A stretch of 64,000 nucleotides of DNA from Tubiluchus corallicola. Lineage: Eukaryota; Priapulida; Priapulimorpha; Priapulimorphida; Tubiluchidae. Below the pieces are notes generated by a model. The model did not search any database. It was not told the DNA's origin and saw only the letters and a list, made by a program, of their open reading frames with translations. Made by a program: the position numbers and the translations under genes. Shown here piece by piece: positions 13,901 to 23,392 of the stretch (the stretch's first letter is position 1; each line of letters begins with the position of its first letter). The DNA is taken from contig JAQGDQ010000025.1 in assembly GCA_030141605.1 (NCBI GenBank), forward strand, positions 786,907 through 850,906. The letters run 5' to 3'.

Positions 13901-16900
13901 GTGATGTTTGCAGAAAAACAGAAAGTAACCCCATGTGAGACGGAAGCACTTCGTCAGCGTGTAGACGCGTGAAGCGTGCGGTGATTTATGGTCAGAATCC
14001 ATAAAACTTTTCTGACAGACAGATAATAAAAGAAAACGTAGCTATACACAAAAGAGTCATCAGTTTTTAGATAAGACACAATGCGAAAATGTGTTAGCTT
14101 AACAAGTTAACAACATTCTGTGCTTCTTGCCAGCAGACGGAAAATACATTAGTGCTCCAAGCGATGTTGTCATTCGGAAATAACGTGTTTTAATAATAAG
14201 AGAACCGCCACATAAGCATTAAGATTTAGTTTCCGTTATCAAACTCCTCTTGTTGTGTTGCCGCGATGGTGTGAAAGCCAACCTACATATTACATTATAA
14301 ATATTACATTTACTTTCCTCTTGATATTAATGGAAAACTCCAGCTTTTCAACCCGTTGCAACTCACTGACTTGAGAACTTGGCATTTTTACAGGCTTATA
14401 GTCAAAGAAAACTTGTTAGTACAAATTAAGCTATAATTCGCAAAAACTAATTTCCCTGGGCGTTCGTTGAGGACATTAGAACCTCAGTGATTACGAAACG
14501 TCACAACTGAAAATGTCCCCTCATACTATTTAATTTCGTATTTAGATAAAGAATTTTTGAGTATCATCATATTATTATGGTATGCTGAATAGAAGATTCC
14601 TGAATCTACTTCTGAACTAACTTTTTATGTTTTCACTTACGTCGAAGCGCAAGTCAGGATCTGTCTGTTCATTTATCTGGGTATCGTTTGGCATTTGCTT
14701 TTACACAGTTTCAACTCGCCCTGGCCTGAGGTAAGCATTGCATTTAAAGTTTACAGGCGTTAGTTCCGGTATCAGAAAGGTTTGGCTTGGCTGATGCTGC
14801 TATTACCAAACATGGTGAGGCCATTTGATGTACAACGCGACTTGAATATGAAGCCAAAATATCCCCGGAAAGTTAGAGCATACCTATCGAAGGTTAAACT
14901 TGGATATGGGAATGATGTCTTCTCAGTCTACCGAGTATTCTTAGTATAGTTGCAGTGTTTTTGCAGGCCTATTATATATATATCGGTAGACACAAATATC
15001 ACATTTTTTGCTTTAATATATCAACAATTCGTTTTTTTACACATTTACAGTGTGGACATTGCACAGCGGCATATGGGCACGCATCGGAGCTGCGAAATCA
15101 TGTGGTTACCCACACTAGCGAGAGGCCTTTTAGATGTGGATTCTGTGGGCGAGCATTTGCTGGTACCACAACGCTGAAAAATCACATGCGTACGCACACG
15201 GGAGAACGACCGTTTAAGTAAGTAGATTACAAGAGATGTAAACTACTAATGTGTTCAGTTCCAATCCCATTTAAATAATAAGAGATGCAGACTAGAATGT
15301 AAACTATTGTACAAATGGAGGTGGACGGATATTCAAAGTGTAGCCTATTCTTGATCTAGATATTTTTGTGATTAAATTTCTAAAATGCTTTTTTCTAGAA
15401 AGTAAGATAACTTTCCAAATACCACACCTGATCATAAAAATCTGGGCACCAGGTAAATTAGAGTTAATCTCCATGCACCTCATTCAGAAATAGGCACAAA
15501 ATTGTTTTAGTTGTTCTGAAGTACAGCTTATCTTTTTAGCGAATTCTTTTAAGGGGTAGAATCAGTCAGGGCGGACCTAAGATATTTTTAAATGAAATCT
15601 ACGCAATCCAGGATTTTATTTTTGGATTATATTACGTGAAATCTACATGATCCAGGATTTTATTTTTGGATTATATTACACGAAATCCACACAATCCAGG
15701 ATTTTATTTTCGGATTATGATACATGAAATTCATGTATCAATGTCGGTAAAAGACAAATGTCGGTAGATGAAGGTACTAATTTTAGCATATTATTATAAT
15801 ATATTATACATATGATTGCATATTAAGTGACGTTTTAAGAAGTTTGCGGGAGGAGCCGGACTTCTCTTAGGTGAGCTCTCCCAAAATCAGCTTTAGGACC
15901 ATAAACCACCTTCTCTCATTCTTTTTATTCTTGTTCGACATAGAGGGCGATCGGGCCTAAGTGTGTTCGATCGGGAGCCCGAGTTCAGTAAGTCATGAGT
16001 GCTTAGCGAGAATGTCCGCCTCCTGTCACCAAGCCAGCTGATAGATCGAAGGATTCAACCTGCAAGCAGTACGCTTAAATTTCAGTTCTCGGATGGTACG
16101 GGTTCTGAATTAGCTGGAACCATCCAGAGAGCAGTTGGTGTCCGGCAAAACAGCGGAGTGGGGTTGGAATTACAGTATATGGAATAACTGTGATGGAGAA
16201 GAAGATTAGGAACTTAGAGAAGATAGGATGGATGGATGATAGTCAAGCATGTTGCGTATTGATTAACAATATGCTCTTTGGTCTGTTTTTATTCACTATT
16301 CTTATATTGTTTGTTAAGCATGTTGACATTTTTTATATATCATTTACATTTTTCACAAATCATGTTGTTAAATTCCTTCTCTTATTATTTAGTAGATTTT
16401 ATCAATTTTGTTCGATATGCCTAAGACTATTCTAATTATCCTAGAGAGTTTAGCAAATTCTAGTAATAAAACTACTCAAAAGATTGTTAATAGATAGTCA
16501 AAGTCATCATTAAAGCACAGCAAAATGAACGAAAAATCCGTCGAAATCAATGTTGAAATTCAATGCTAAGTAAAATTTGCGGCTCTTTAAAGTGATTTTA
16601 TTTGAAATTAAAGCTACGTTTTATTCCATGAAACAACTCCATTGTCCTCTGTTTTTGAATATTATCTGAGCGTGTGAACCTGAAGGCAGAACTTGATAAA
16701 ATTATATTATTTGAAATTATTTACTGTTGAGTAATAAATGCTCAATATCCGTGGTTTAGCAGAAGACTAGGGGCTGAGGATTTGCTGTTCATATGTAACT
16801 TATACTACGATATTATTATTATAGTATATGATTGCACAACTTTGATAATACAGAGATTACTACCATTAATTTAATACTTAACGATTAAATTATTATCAGT

Positions 16901-17390
16901 CACTCTAAATAAATTGCCGTTGTCTCTACAGACTTATGTTCTTATACGACCAGACGGCACATGGCTTACGGAGACGGCACGTGGACTTTATGTAGTGACT
17001 GGCCTGAAAAGGAACGTAACAATATTTTGCTTTGGTTTGGGTGCTGTTTGACTGGCGGCTGCAAAAAATCTCAACGTTTTGGATACGAAGATTAGCCAGT
17101 TAGAGACTTGATGATGCATCGTTCAACATAATTTAATAATGCATTCAGTCATATCGTCCGATTGTGGCACCTTGACAGTTGACACACGAGAACACTTCCT
17201 AATTCTTGTATGTTTTTGTAGGTGTGACAAATGTAATACCCTCTTCGCACAATCGGCTCAGTTAAGTCGGCACCAGAAGGTACCCGGCGAGTGCCCGGAA
17301 ATGCCATCAGACGGCAAACCTCACAGAACTATCACATCAGGTGCTAACAAAACGTCTTTGGGTTCGTCGTCATCAACATCATCGTCGTAA
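639..17390 (+). CDS. PRDM6: PRDM6 orthologue: PR/SET-domain zinc-finger transcriptional regulator
   Basis: Seven coding exons join in phase: 639-675 (tentative first exon), 3168-3296, 4164-4246, 6013-6247, 7049-7425, 15051-15217 and 17222-17390. They give 398 aa. The PR/SET domain spans residues 30-158, with the landmarks [29 protein letters not shown] and [10 protein letters not shown]. After a Pro/Ser-rich linker (about 163-258) come C2H2 fingers: [20 protein letters not shown] at about 258, CGHC with RNHVVTH at about 288, [10 protein letters not shown] at about 316, and a last C2HC-type finger ending [12 protein letters not shown]. The [10 protein letters not shown] lead-in and the QLSRHQ-x2-P-x-EC end are diagnostic of PRDM6 as I know the family. 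In vertebrates it is a nuclear repressor active in smooth-muscle and neural development. Start: the first in-frame ATG after a stop at 582-584. Human PRDM6 carries a much longer low-complexity N-terminus, so upstream exons may be missing. The exon 5 acceptor was set at 7049 because the AG at 7025 gives an in-frame stop. The family is sure; exon 1 is uncertain. Confidence 0.9.
676..3167 (+). other. PRDM6 intron 1 (tentative)
   Basis: AT-rich sequence starting with a good donor (G|GTAAGT at 676) and ending in a T-rich acceptor (GCTTCAG at 3167). A GAAT tetranucleotide repeat is listed separately. Several short ORFs on both strands lack any recognisable motif and were not called. Confidence 0.5.
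2723..2777. repeat. (GAAT)n microsatellite grading into (GAAC)n
   Basis: About eight uninterrupted TGAA/GAAT units are followed by GAAC variants. It lies in PRDM6 intron 1. Confidence 0.9.
4421..4715. repeat. Degenerate (AGTC)n tract
   Basis: AGTCAGTCAGTTAGTC-type units repeat with interruptions over roughly 300 bp in the PRDM6 intron 4247-6012. The purest stretch is 4422-4448. Confidence 0.75.
5398..5479. repeat. Perfect 12-bp inverted repeat in PRDM6 intron 3
   Basis: AACACTACGTGG at 5398-5409 faces CCACGTAGTGTT at 5468-5479 across a 58-bp CpG-rich spacer. The flanks are AT-rich. It could form a hairpin or be a paired protein-binding site. No element family was recognised. Confidence 0.6.
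6248..7048 (+). other. PRDM6 intron 4 with a near-palindrome
   Basis: The intron between the PR-domain exon and the linker/finger-1 exon. A near-perfect palindrome, AATTCCTCACGAGGAATT, lies around 6720-6737. Related CCTCRYGAGG/CCTCGCG words recur between 6650 and 6845, suggesting an old inverted-repeat element whose borders I could not define. Confidence 0.4.
7582..7983. repeat. Long compound trinucleotide microsatellite (CAT/CAC/CCA/TCG)n
   Basis: About 400 bp of TCATCG, CCACCA and CAT units sit 156 bp downstream of the PRDM6 finger-1 exon donor. Translation of any frame gives homopolymeric Ser, Pro, Met or Val runs, so the long ORFs here are repeat artefacts. Confidence 0.95.
8076..9347. 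mobile_element. 1.27-kb element bounded by about 75-bp inverted repeats
   Basis: The left arm (8076-8149, starting CTTCTGTTTTATACCAC) is the imperfect reverse complement of the right arm (9273-9347, ending GTGGTATATAACAGAAG). Shared internal words include GGCGTGGC and GGCCGTATCAGTTA. The interior is more GC-rich than the flanks around 8100-8650 and has no recognisable transposase. No convincing target-site duplication is visible, so the true termini may differ by a few bases. Most likely a non-autonomous foldback or MITE-like DNA transposon in PRDM6 intron 5. Confidence 0.7.
11016..11366. repeat. Pair of short direct repeats
   Basis: A segment of about 40 bp at 11016-11056 (ACTCAGCCCCAGTGATTATG, then GGTGCTAATTCAAT) recurs with few changes at 11324-11366. 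This suggests a local duplication or two fragments of one repeat family. Confidence 0.5.
12628..12751 (-). CDS. Possible first exon of a nested antisense gene
   Basis: On the minus strand an ATG at 12751 opens a frame starting [15 protein letters not shown], with a Ser/Asn-rich stretch and a basic end. It reaches a strong donor (AAA|GTAAGT) at 12627 in phase 1. The 41 residues have a natural protein composition, and the segment is CpG-richer than its surroundings. I found no matching second exon: the CpG-rich segment at 12249-12485 has acceptor-like AGs, but the frames do not clearly continue. It could be a real small nested gene or chance. Confidence 0.2.
12966..13240 (+). mobile_element. 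tRNA-derived SINE
   Basis: The head is tRNA-like, with a box A-like TTTAGTCTAGTGGTAACGCG and a degenerate box B (GGAGTTCCATACTG) about 35 bp later. A non-tRNA body follows to roughly 13240. The B box is degraded and a 3' CCA-proximal acceptor stem is missing, so this is a retroposon and not a working tRNA gene. The 3' border is approximate. Confidence 0.7.
15592..15735. repeat. 44-bp tandem repeat, three copies
   Basis: The unit GAAATCTACRYRATCCAGGA followed by TTTTATTTTTGGATTATATTAC occurs three times with a 44-bp period (ATCCAGG at 15606, 15650 and 15694). It lies in the PRDM6 intron 15218-17221. Confidence 0.9.
15930..16190 (+). repeat. GC-richer segment, possible degenerate SINE
   Basis: This CpG-containing block stands out from the AT-rich intron. 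It contains an A-box-like TGCTTAGCGAGAATG and, about 50 bp on, GAAGGATTCAACCTGC, a spacing like that of a Pol III promoter, although the second motif fits box B poorly. The family was not recognised. Confidence 0.3.
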
Positions 17391-17517
17391 TGACGTGTAC
17401 GTTTATGCTGACGTATACTATTTACGTTTACAGGTGTAGGTCTACGAGTGGAGTACTGTCAACAACTTATTAGTTAAACAAGTAGTCCCTCTTACTGTTT
17501 TGGGAGACTTGACAGCC

Positions 17518-17523
17518 AATAAA
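17518..17523 (+). terminator. PRDM6 poly(A) signal
   Basis: AATAAA lies 128 bp after the PRDM6 stop codon (TAA 17388-17390). It is the first canonical signal downstream. The local 3' UTR is short if it is used; longer AT-rich 3' UTRs are possible. Confidence 0.6.
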
Positions 17524-18154
17524 AAAGGCTATACTCTGCCTAGGATGGGTATTCTCAAGTCCCTCTCGCCTGGGACACAGCTAAATGGTGACTGAATGGT
17601 GAATGTGGAAGAACTAGTGGATAACAATGGAGAACAATATTGGCAATATGAGCAATATGTAATGGATACAATGCGGTGTACCGGTTTTCACTTGTTAAAA
17701 GCTACAGAAAGAAAGCTTCGTTAAAATTTCGTTATCAGCGAAGCGTATTTTAAATTTTTGTTGAGCAAATTTTTGATTTTTTGTTGTAAAACTTGAATGA
17801 TACTGCAAAGTTTAGCGGAGGTATACCGGACACTAAAGAGTTTTTTGCGGATGACTTGATGAATTCTTTGGATAATACCACTTCTCTGCGCAGGAAATAA
17901 GCAATATCCCGAAGTTGCTGAAAGCGGTTTGAATGATTATCAAAATATAAGAAACCGATAACGTTGTTCAGTATCTTAACAAAATTAGAAATCAGGTGCG
18001 TAATATACACAAGAAGTTTCTTTAAAGGAGCGAGCATCCAAAATGCAGTTTTTGTTCACTAAATTTTGATTAGTCGCAAGGGAGTGGAGTTCTGTTTTAT
18101 TGATATTACGGCGTGAGAAAGATTTGTTTTGCAAATTATAATTTGAAGCTGTAT

Positions 18155-18187
<33 letters not shown>

Positions 18188-21100
18188 TACATCGTTACAA
18201 AAGTAACGAAACAATACGTTGGTTGTGCTTAACTTTTGAATAAATATTTCCACAGATCCGGTTGTGAATATTGAAAAATGTTACATGTTGTTTAATTTTA
18301 TTATTTTGAAACCTTGTAATTTGCAAAGAGTTAATACAGTGTAGTTGTTATGTAGAGTGCAGACCTGTGCATGTAGTTTATGTATTGTCTTAAATTATCT
18401 ATAGCTTATTTACTTGAAAGATGATATGTTTGTTAATTTTGTAAGTATAGCATTGACTAACATAAATTTGTTAACTTATTATTACACCTTGTACAAAGTG
18501 CTAAACAGTTTATCATTTTCAAAATGAAAATTCTTAATTTGTATGTTAATGTTTTAAAGAAAAATAGCGCTTCGAGCTACATATTACTTTAGCAATGTTA
18601 AACTAGAAACAGCTTATTTGGCAATCAAATTTTAATCGATGAAACTATAATTAATTTACTAGCTGCGTTGTAGTTGATCACTTATTAAAATTAACTGTTC
18701 AGATAAAGTATTCTTTATTTACGTTCATGCATTAACAATTAGAAGCTCAACAACGTAGCGTCAACAACATAAATTCTTGAGTGTACGTTTAGCTCTTAAA
18801 CTTTATAGAATATATTTCAGAAGTAGGTATAGATAAAATGTACACCAGTTTAGTATAAACGTGATAAGCATTATGTGATATTTAACTACTGTTCTGGGTA
18901 AGCATATGCAATAGCTTCTACATTCATTTTAATGTGTTTAAGGCTAAAAATAGAACTATAAAATTTGAAGGATGTTTTTTAAATTTGGTAGATCATCCGT
19001 AGGCCTAGCACAGTTAACATTTAACTAGCATGACTGCTAACTGACAACAATCCATTTTTTAAATTTGTTAGCTCTGTAATTTACATAGAAAAAGTGGTAT
19101 TTTAAATACAGTTTCACCAAAAACAGCAGTTGCTTCTTAAAATAGAACCCAGTCGTCACTTTCGTAAAAACTTTGCCATTTTTTCAAGCATTTGAAGTAA
19201 TCTGAATAGGCCTAATTATAGAATGTAAATTTCTAAGCTAAGTGACTTCATTTCATTACTCTATTTGTCAATTAATTATTAGTGGCCTTTAGTTCTACTG
19301 TACTATAACAAGACGATAAGTTTCACTGTTACACTAATAATTTTATTTGACGCAGTCATGATTATATACGCCTGCTCCTATTTTTGATTACAAGATACTG
19401 ATGCACGCAGCTTTTAATTAATATTAAAAATAATTTTTATTTGTATTTTCCCTGTCATCTATTGCCTACATTTTCGTAAAATAGATGCAGTTTTTCCGTG
19501 TAGTGTTATTTGTTTACTTGTTAACAACGCAAACAATTGTTTACTGTTTATACACGACTTTTAATTGTTATTATTTGCAAGAAGAATATTTATTTAGCTT
19601 TTTTGCAACTAAACTAGCATGCAAATTACACGTACATTAATTATGAGTTGTTCAGTTCGAATTACTCTGATAATGGAATTTCTTAAACATTGTGACATAC
19701 AGTTAATTCAAGTTGGATAAACTCAACTAAGAAAATTTGTTAAATGTCAATTTTTTTTAGTTTGGTTGCAATTTGAGACTATAATCGTTTAAATTAAAAA
19801 GAATCTGATGCTTGTGTTCTATTTCTGTTATTCTCTTAGCTAGGCATTAGCTAACTGATAACTGCGAGGCGGTTGGTGAAAATGAATTTACCTATCAAAA
19901 TAAACAACACCTAGTTTCGTTTGCTGTTAAGTTATAGGGTTTTTAATGCCGCAAAAGAGGTTCGCGTCAGTTGAGTCAGACTTCCGCAGCCTCACAGCTT
20001 CATGAGGCGAACTGTAACGCTGTCAATACTCTCCCGCCTTCTGTCGGACAAGTTTGCAGGATAAATACATCTTATTGAGACAGAATCGGTTCCATTGGAC
20101 ACACTCATAACACATTTCAGATTAATAAGGGAACAAATTAAACGGAATTTTAGAGTATGTCTTAAATAACTTTTCATATGAAATTATATTGCGCTTACTT
20201 AGTTGAAAGACTTATGCAAACGCAAGAGAATTTTTTTACAGTTTAAAATATTTGCGTAAACTGCTGAAACGTAACCGTTTCACTATCTCAGCCTGCACCC
20301 CTAGCTGGCTCACCAAAACAGGTTATAAATCTTGTTAACCAGATAAAGTAATTTCGCCTGTACACTTGCTTAGTTAATAAATGGCGCGATTACTTTGCAA
20401 CGATATCTAAACTTGCTTCAATTTCTTACTATGCTGACTGTTTAAATGGCTGTGTGTAACTGTCAGTGTATGCAAGATTTATGTAGCATACGTTAATACA
20501 AGCTGTGTATTACAGCATATAAGTGATGCACAATTTCATGACGGTTTTTTAAAAAATTTATTTATGAATTCAGTTTTCTAGACCTTTAAGATACAGATAC
20601 AAATGCAGACATTGATTAATACAACATATAAAGGCAATACAGATTAAGCAATATATCTTATTCAAATAACTTAATGGAGAAAAATTAAGGAAGAAGTTTA
20701 CAATTCTCCACACAATTTAAATACCTTGGCCTTAAATTCAGCCTTAACCCTAATCCTAATCCTAATCCCTATCACGAACTAGTTTCTTCTGTGTGCGAAA
20801 ATGTAAACTTTAGCCAAGATTATAAATTAATATGCATCTTGAGTCAAATGCTGTTGTGTTGACGTATACATTGCTTAATTTCAATCTGTCAAATGCCATA
20901 TTTAATTAGAAAATTCTGTTGCATTTCTTTGCGCCTGGTAGTACTCTAAAACATTTTCTCTGTAGTTCAATGTTTTCTGTTCAGAATGTGCATGGTTTGG
21001 TAAAATAATTTTCAAGAAAATTCAAAGAAATAAGACGTTTTGGGACAAATTTCTTCTGGAAACATGTTTGTTAAATGAGAATCTGGAAACATTTCAGCCG

Positions 21101-21190
21101 AAATTTTTTCATAAAATATTTTTCTGTATTCTCACTATTCTGTGAAACTAATTTACACATCTGAGCATACCGGTCACCGAAACCAACCCT
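17524..21190. other. AT-rich intergenic region between PRDM6 and the SLC22 gene
   Basis: No supported gene. It contains an AT-dinucleotide/ATT microsatellite at about 18157-18186 and a GC-richer patch at 19960-20110 without recognisable coding. The first part may belong to an extended PRDM6 3' UTR. Confidence 0.6.
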
Positions 21191-21211
21191 CTAGACCCAT
21201 AACGTGTACAA

Positions 21212-21223
21212 TGCGCTTGCGCA
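21212..21223. promoter_or_regulatory. NRF1-like palindrome in a putative SLC22-gene promoter
   Basis: TGCGCTTGCGCA matches the NRF1 consensus half-site pair (GCGCNTGCGC). It sits in a locally CpG-richer patch, about 300 bp upstream of a strong splice donor at 21520 and followed by a CRE-like TGACGTAG at about 21239. Together these suggest a transcription start for the downstream SLC22 gene. Confidence 0.45.
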
Positions 21224-21449
21224 GAGAGAAAATTATGGTGACGTAGACAATAGCACACTGTCCGTGATTACCGGTGGTTGTCATCTCTATCATTGATTTT
21301 GTTTGTAGTTTTTGCGTTTGCAAATCAATACTAGTTAATACTTAGTGGCTCAAGTTTTATGCTATATCCAATCCTTAAGATTAACGTCAGCGTAGCACAA
21401 TTAACCAGTTACATATCACGCTCTGTTGGTGATGCAGTCGGTGATTCGT

Positions 21450-21519
21450 ACGTAGTTGAGACATTTTTGGAGTGAAATTTGCACGAAAAGTCGCCGGTTT
21501 TATTGACTTGAAAACGACG
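21450..21519 (+). other. Candidate 5' UTR exon of the SLC22 gene (3' border at 21519)
   Basis: CpG-containing sequence ends at GACG|GTAAGG, a good donor. The matching acceptor TTATTGCAG is at 23234, 158 bp before the start codon. The 5' limit is not determinable. Alternatively the acceptor could receive a trans-spliced leader. Confidence 0.4.
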
Positions 21520-22366
21520 GTAAGGAAGTTCAACTTAATTTCTTGCGATTAGATACTATTATGGTAGTATGGTAGCACAAAAACGTTCAGCATTAGTTTT
21601 GTTTGTTTAATCAACTGTAACTATGAGGGTACGTTATGACTGTCGAGTGATGTCTTGATTTAAAAGTACTAAGAATTATGTAGTAAATTCGTTGTATAGC
21701 TAACTGACTCGCCGCCATGACAGATTTGTAGTGAGATCGTCGAAGAATTCTGTTCAACAAGTACTCCAATAGTAAAAGTTTATTGCATAATATCTGTAAG
21801 ACGATGCCGGCCTTTGTAATAAATATACGAACAAAGATTAACGAATAGAATGTAGGCAAGAAGCATGGAATATTTTACCCGTACAAGCTTTTAATCGTTA
21901 AGTTGACTTAGAGTTATTTTTTGCAACGTGCAGTATTTGTGTTGAAAGTAGCGGTCTGCAAGGGCCTTTTTTGAGCTCATGCCCGTCTAGTAGTTGACAA
22001 AGCCTAGCATATGGCCGATCAAAATCAATAGCCATACAGGCTATCTGTGGTGAATGCAGGCCTATTTGAAAATCCACTGCTTGTTCTTCTATGCATGTGC
22101 ATATTAATAATATAGCATGTCAATTGTCTTGTTAGCTGCTGCTGACTGACTGTCATTATCAGCCAGTAGCTGATTTTATTTATACTATTTGCTAGAGTAG
22201 CAAGTAATTAGGTAATTTCTGCATAAATTGGTCGATCAGTTGAGAGTTCAGCAAAGTGTGCTTAATCTGTGTTAGCATAAAAATTAAACCTGTTTCCGTG
22301 TGGATCTCTCGTGGAAAGTTGGGGTTTGGAATTGCATAGTCCTCTAACAGAAATTTTAATTTGTTA

Positions 22367-22752
22367 AACTTTTTCATTGTTTCGTTCTGGGCACATGTAG
22401 TTACTGTATGTCAAAGGTTAAGTGTACCACAGCAACGCGTCTTAACTACAATCGTCGCTTGACATGTGGGTAACACAAATCATTAGTTAAATAACTTCAG
22501 TTGTTTTATGTAGACTTTACTTAAATATGCATTAGTCTGTGTGTAGAGTGATTTACTAGCAGAATCTTGCTCGGGAACAAGAAAAAATGAAGTAGGTAGG
22601 GTTTTGGCTAGCTGTATAAACTGCTAACCAGTATTACAATAGCATGAGCTGCGAGGTGTTGTCAGGTGTACACAAATGTGTTGTCTGGTACACTTAACCT
22701 TTGACATTTTAACGATCATCATCAATTGCTGAACCTGTGAAAAGGCTTATTG
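22367..22752 (+). mobile_element. TIR element, copy 1 (MITE-like)
   Basis: Closely related, in opposite orientation, to 57443-57832. Both carry internal inverted arms (TGTCAAAGGTTAAGTGTACC near the left end, GGTACACTTAACCTTTGACA near the right). The right outer end reads GTGAAAAGGCTTATTG; the left outer end has decayed. The interior shares CATTAGTCTGTGTG and GGAACAAGAAAAA with the other copy. No ORF. It lies in the candidate SLC22 5' UTR intron. Confidence 0.75.
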
Positions 22753-23392
22753 GTGAATCCATAAATGATTGGGTGACCTTTGGAAAATTGCTTCTGGTTG
22801 TTTCGTCTGTTGTATTGTGTTCTGCTATTTGTCGCTAAGAGAGGATTATACACATATGCTAATCTGTGTTTCAGGATACCTCTACTTGTCCAGGATCTCA
22901 AGATGATTATTATCGTTGCAATGAGCTAGATTTTAGTTTTACCGGAAATGTTGAAGCATATGCCGAAAATATATTCTTTATCTCCACATTTACTTCGTCG
23001 TTAAATAACCTTGTTTTAATGCTTTTAGAATTTTCATACTTTTTCGTATGCCCAAGCCCTTCTGCAAATACTGTGCACACAATTTTAAAGTAAACAAAGT
23101 GCAGTGACTGCAACAACTGTTATATTTACCCTAATTTATTTTTTTAAAGCATTTTACTAAAAAATAGCTGTTAATTTTTTTTAGATTATCAAGTCTGACC
23201 TCAGTTGACAAGCTAAGCATTGTGCTTATTGCAGTTTCAAAAGAAAGCAGGAGGTACGGCTGAATTGACTAGGAGCAATGGCACGGGCGAAAAAACATTT
23301 TGTTTTGAAACACGACAGAATCCATTTTGCCAGTTGATTTCGACGTTTGCAAATACCCCACAGACTTGTTATCCATACAGAATTAAAGAAAA

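Larger units (their letters stand above)
7426..15050 (+). other. PRDM6 intron 5 (7.6 kb)
   Basis: The largest PRDM6 intron found here. It separates finger 1 from fingers 2-4 and begins CAG|GTAAAG and ends TTTACAG. Besides the listed microsatellite, inverted-repeat element and SINE, it has CpG-richer islands around 9980-10190, 12240-12480 and 13440-13990 that could be regulatory or old repeats. No conserved protein-coding exon was recognised in them. Confidence 0.7.

Noticed and set aside
20743-20770. Telomere-like CCTAAT repeats
   Set aside because: Only about four imperfect units at an internal site; not the vertebrate-type CCCTAA array.
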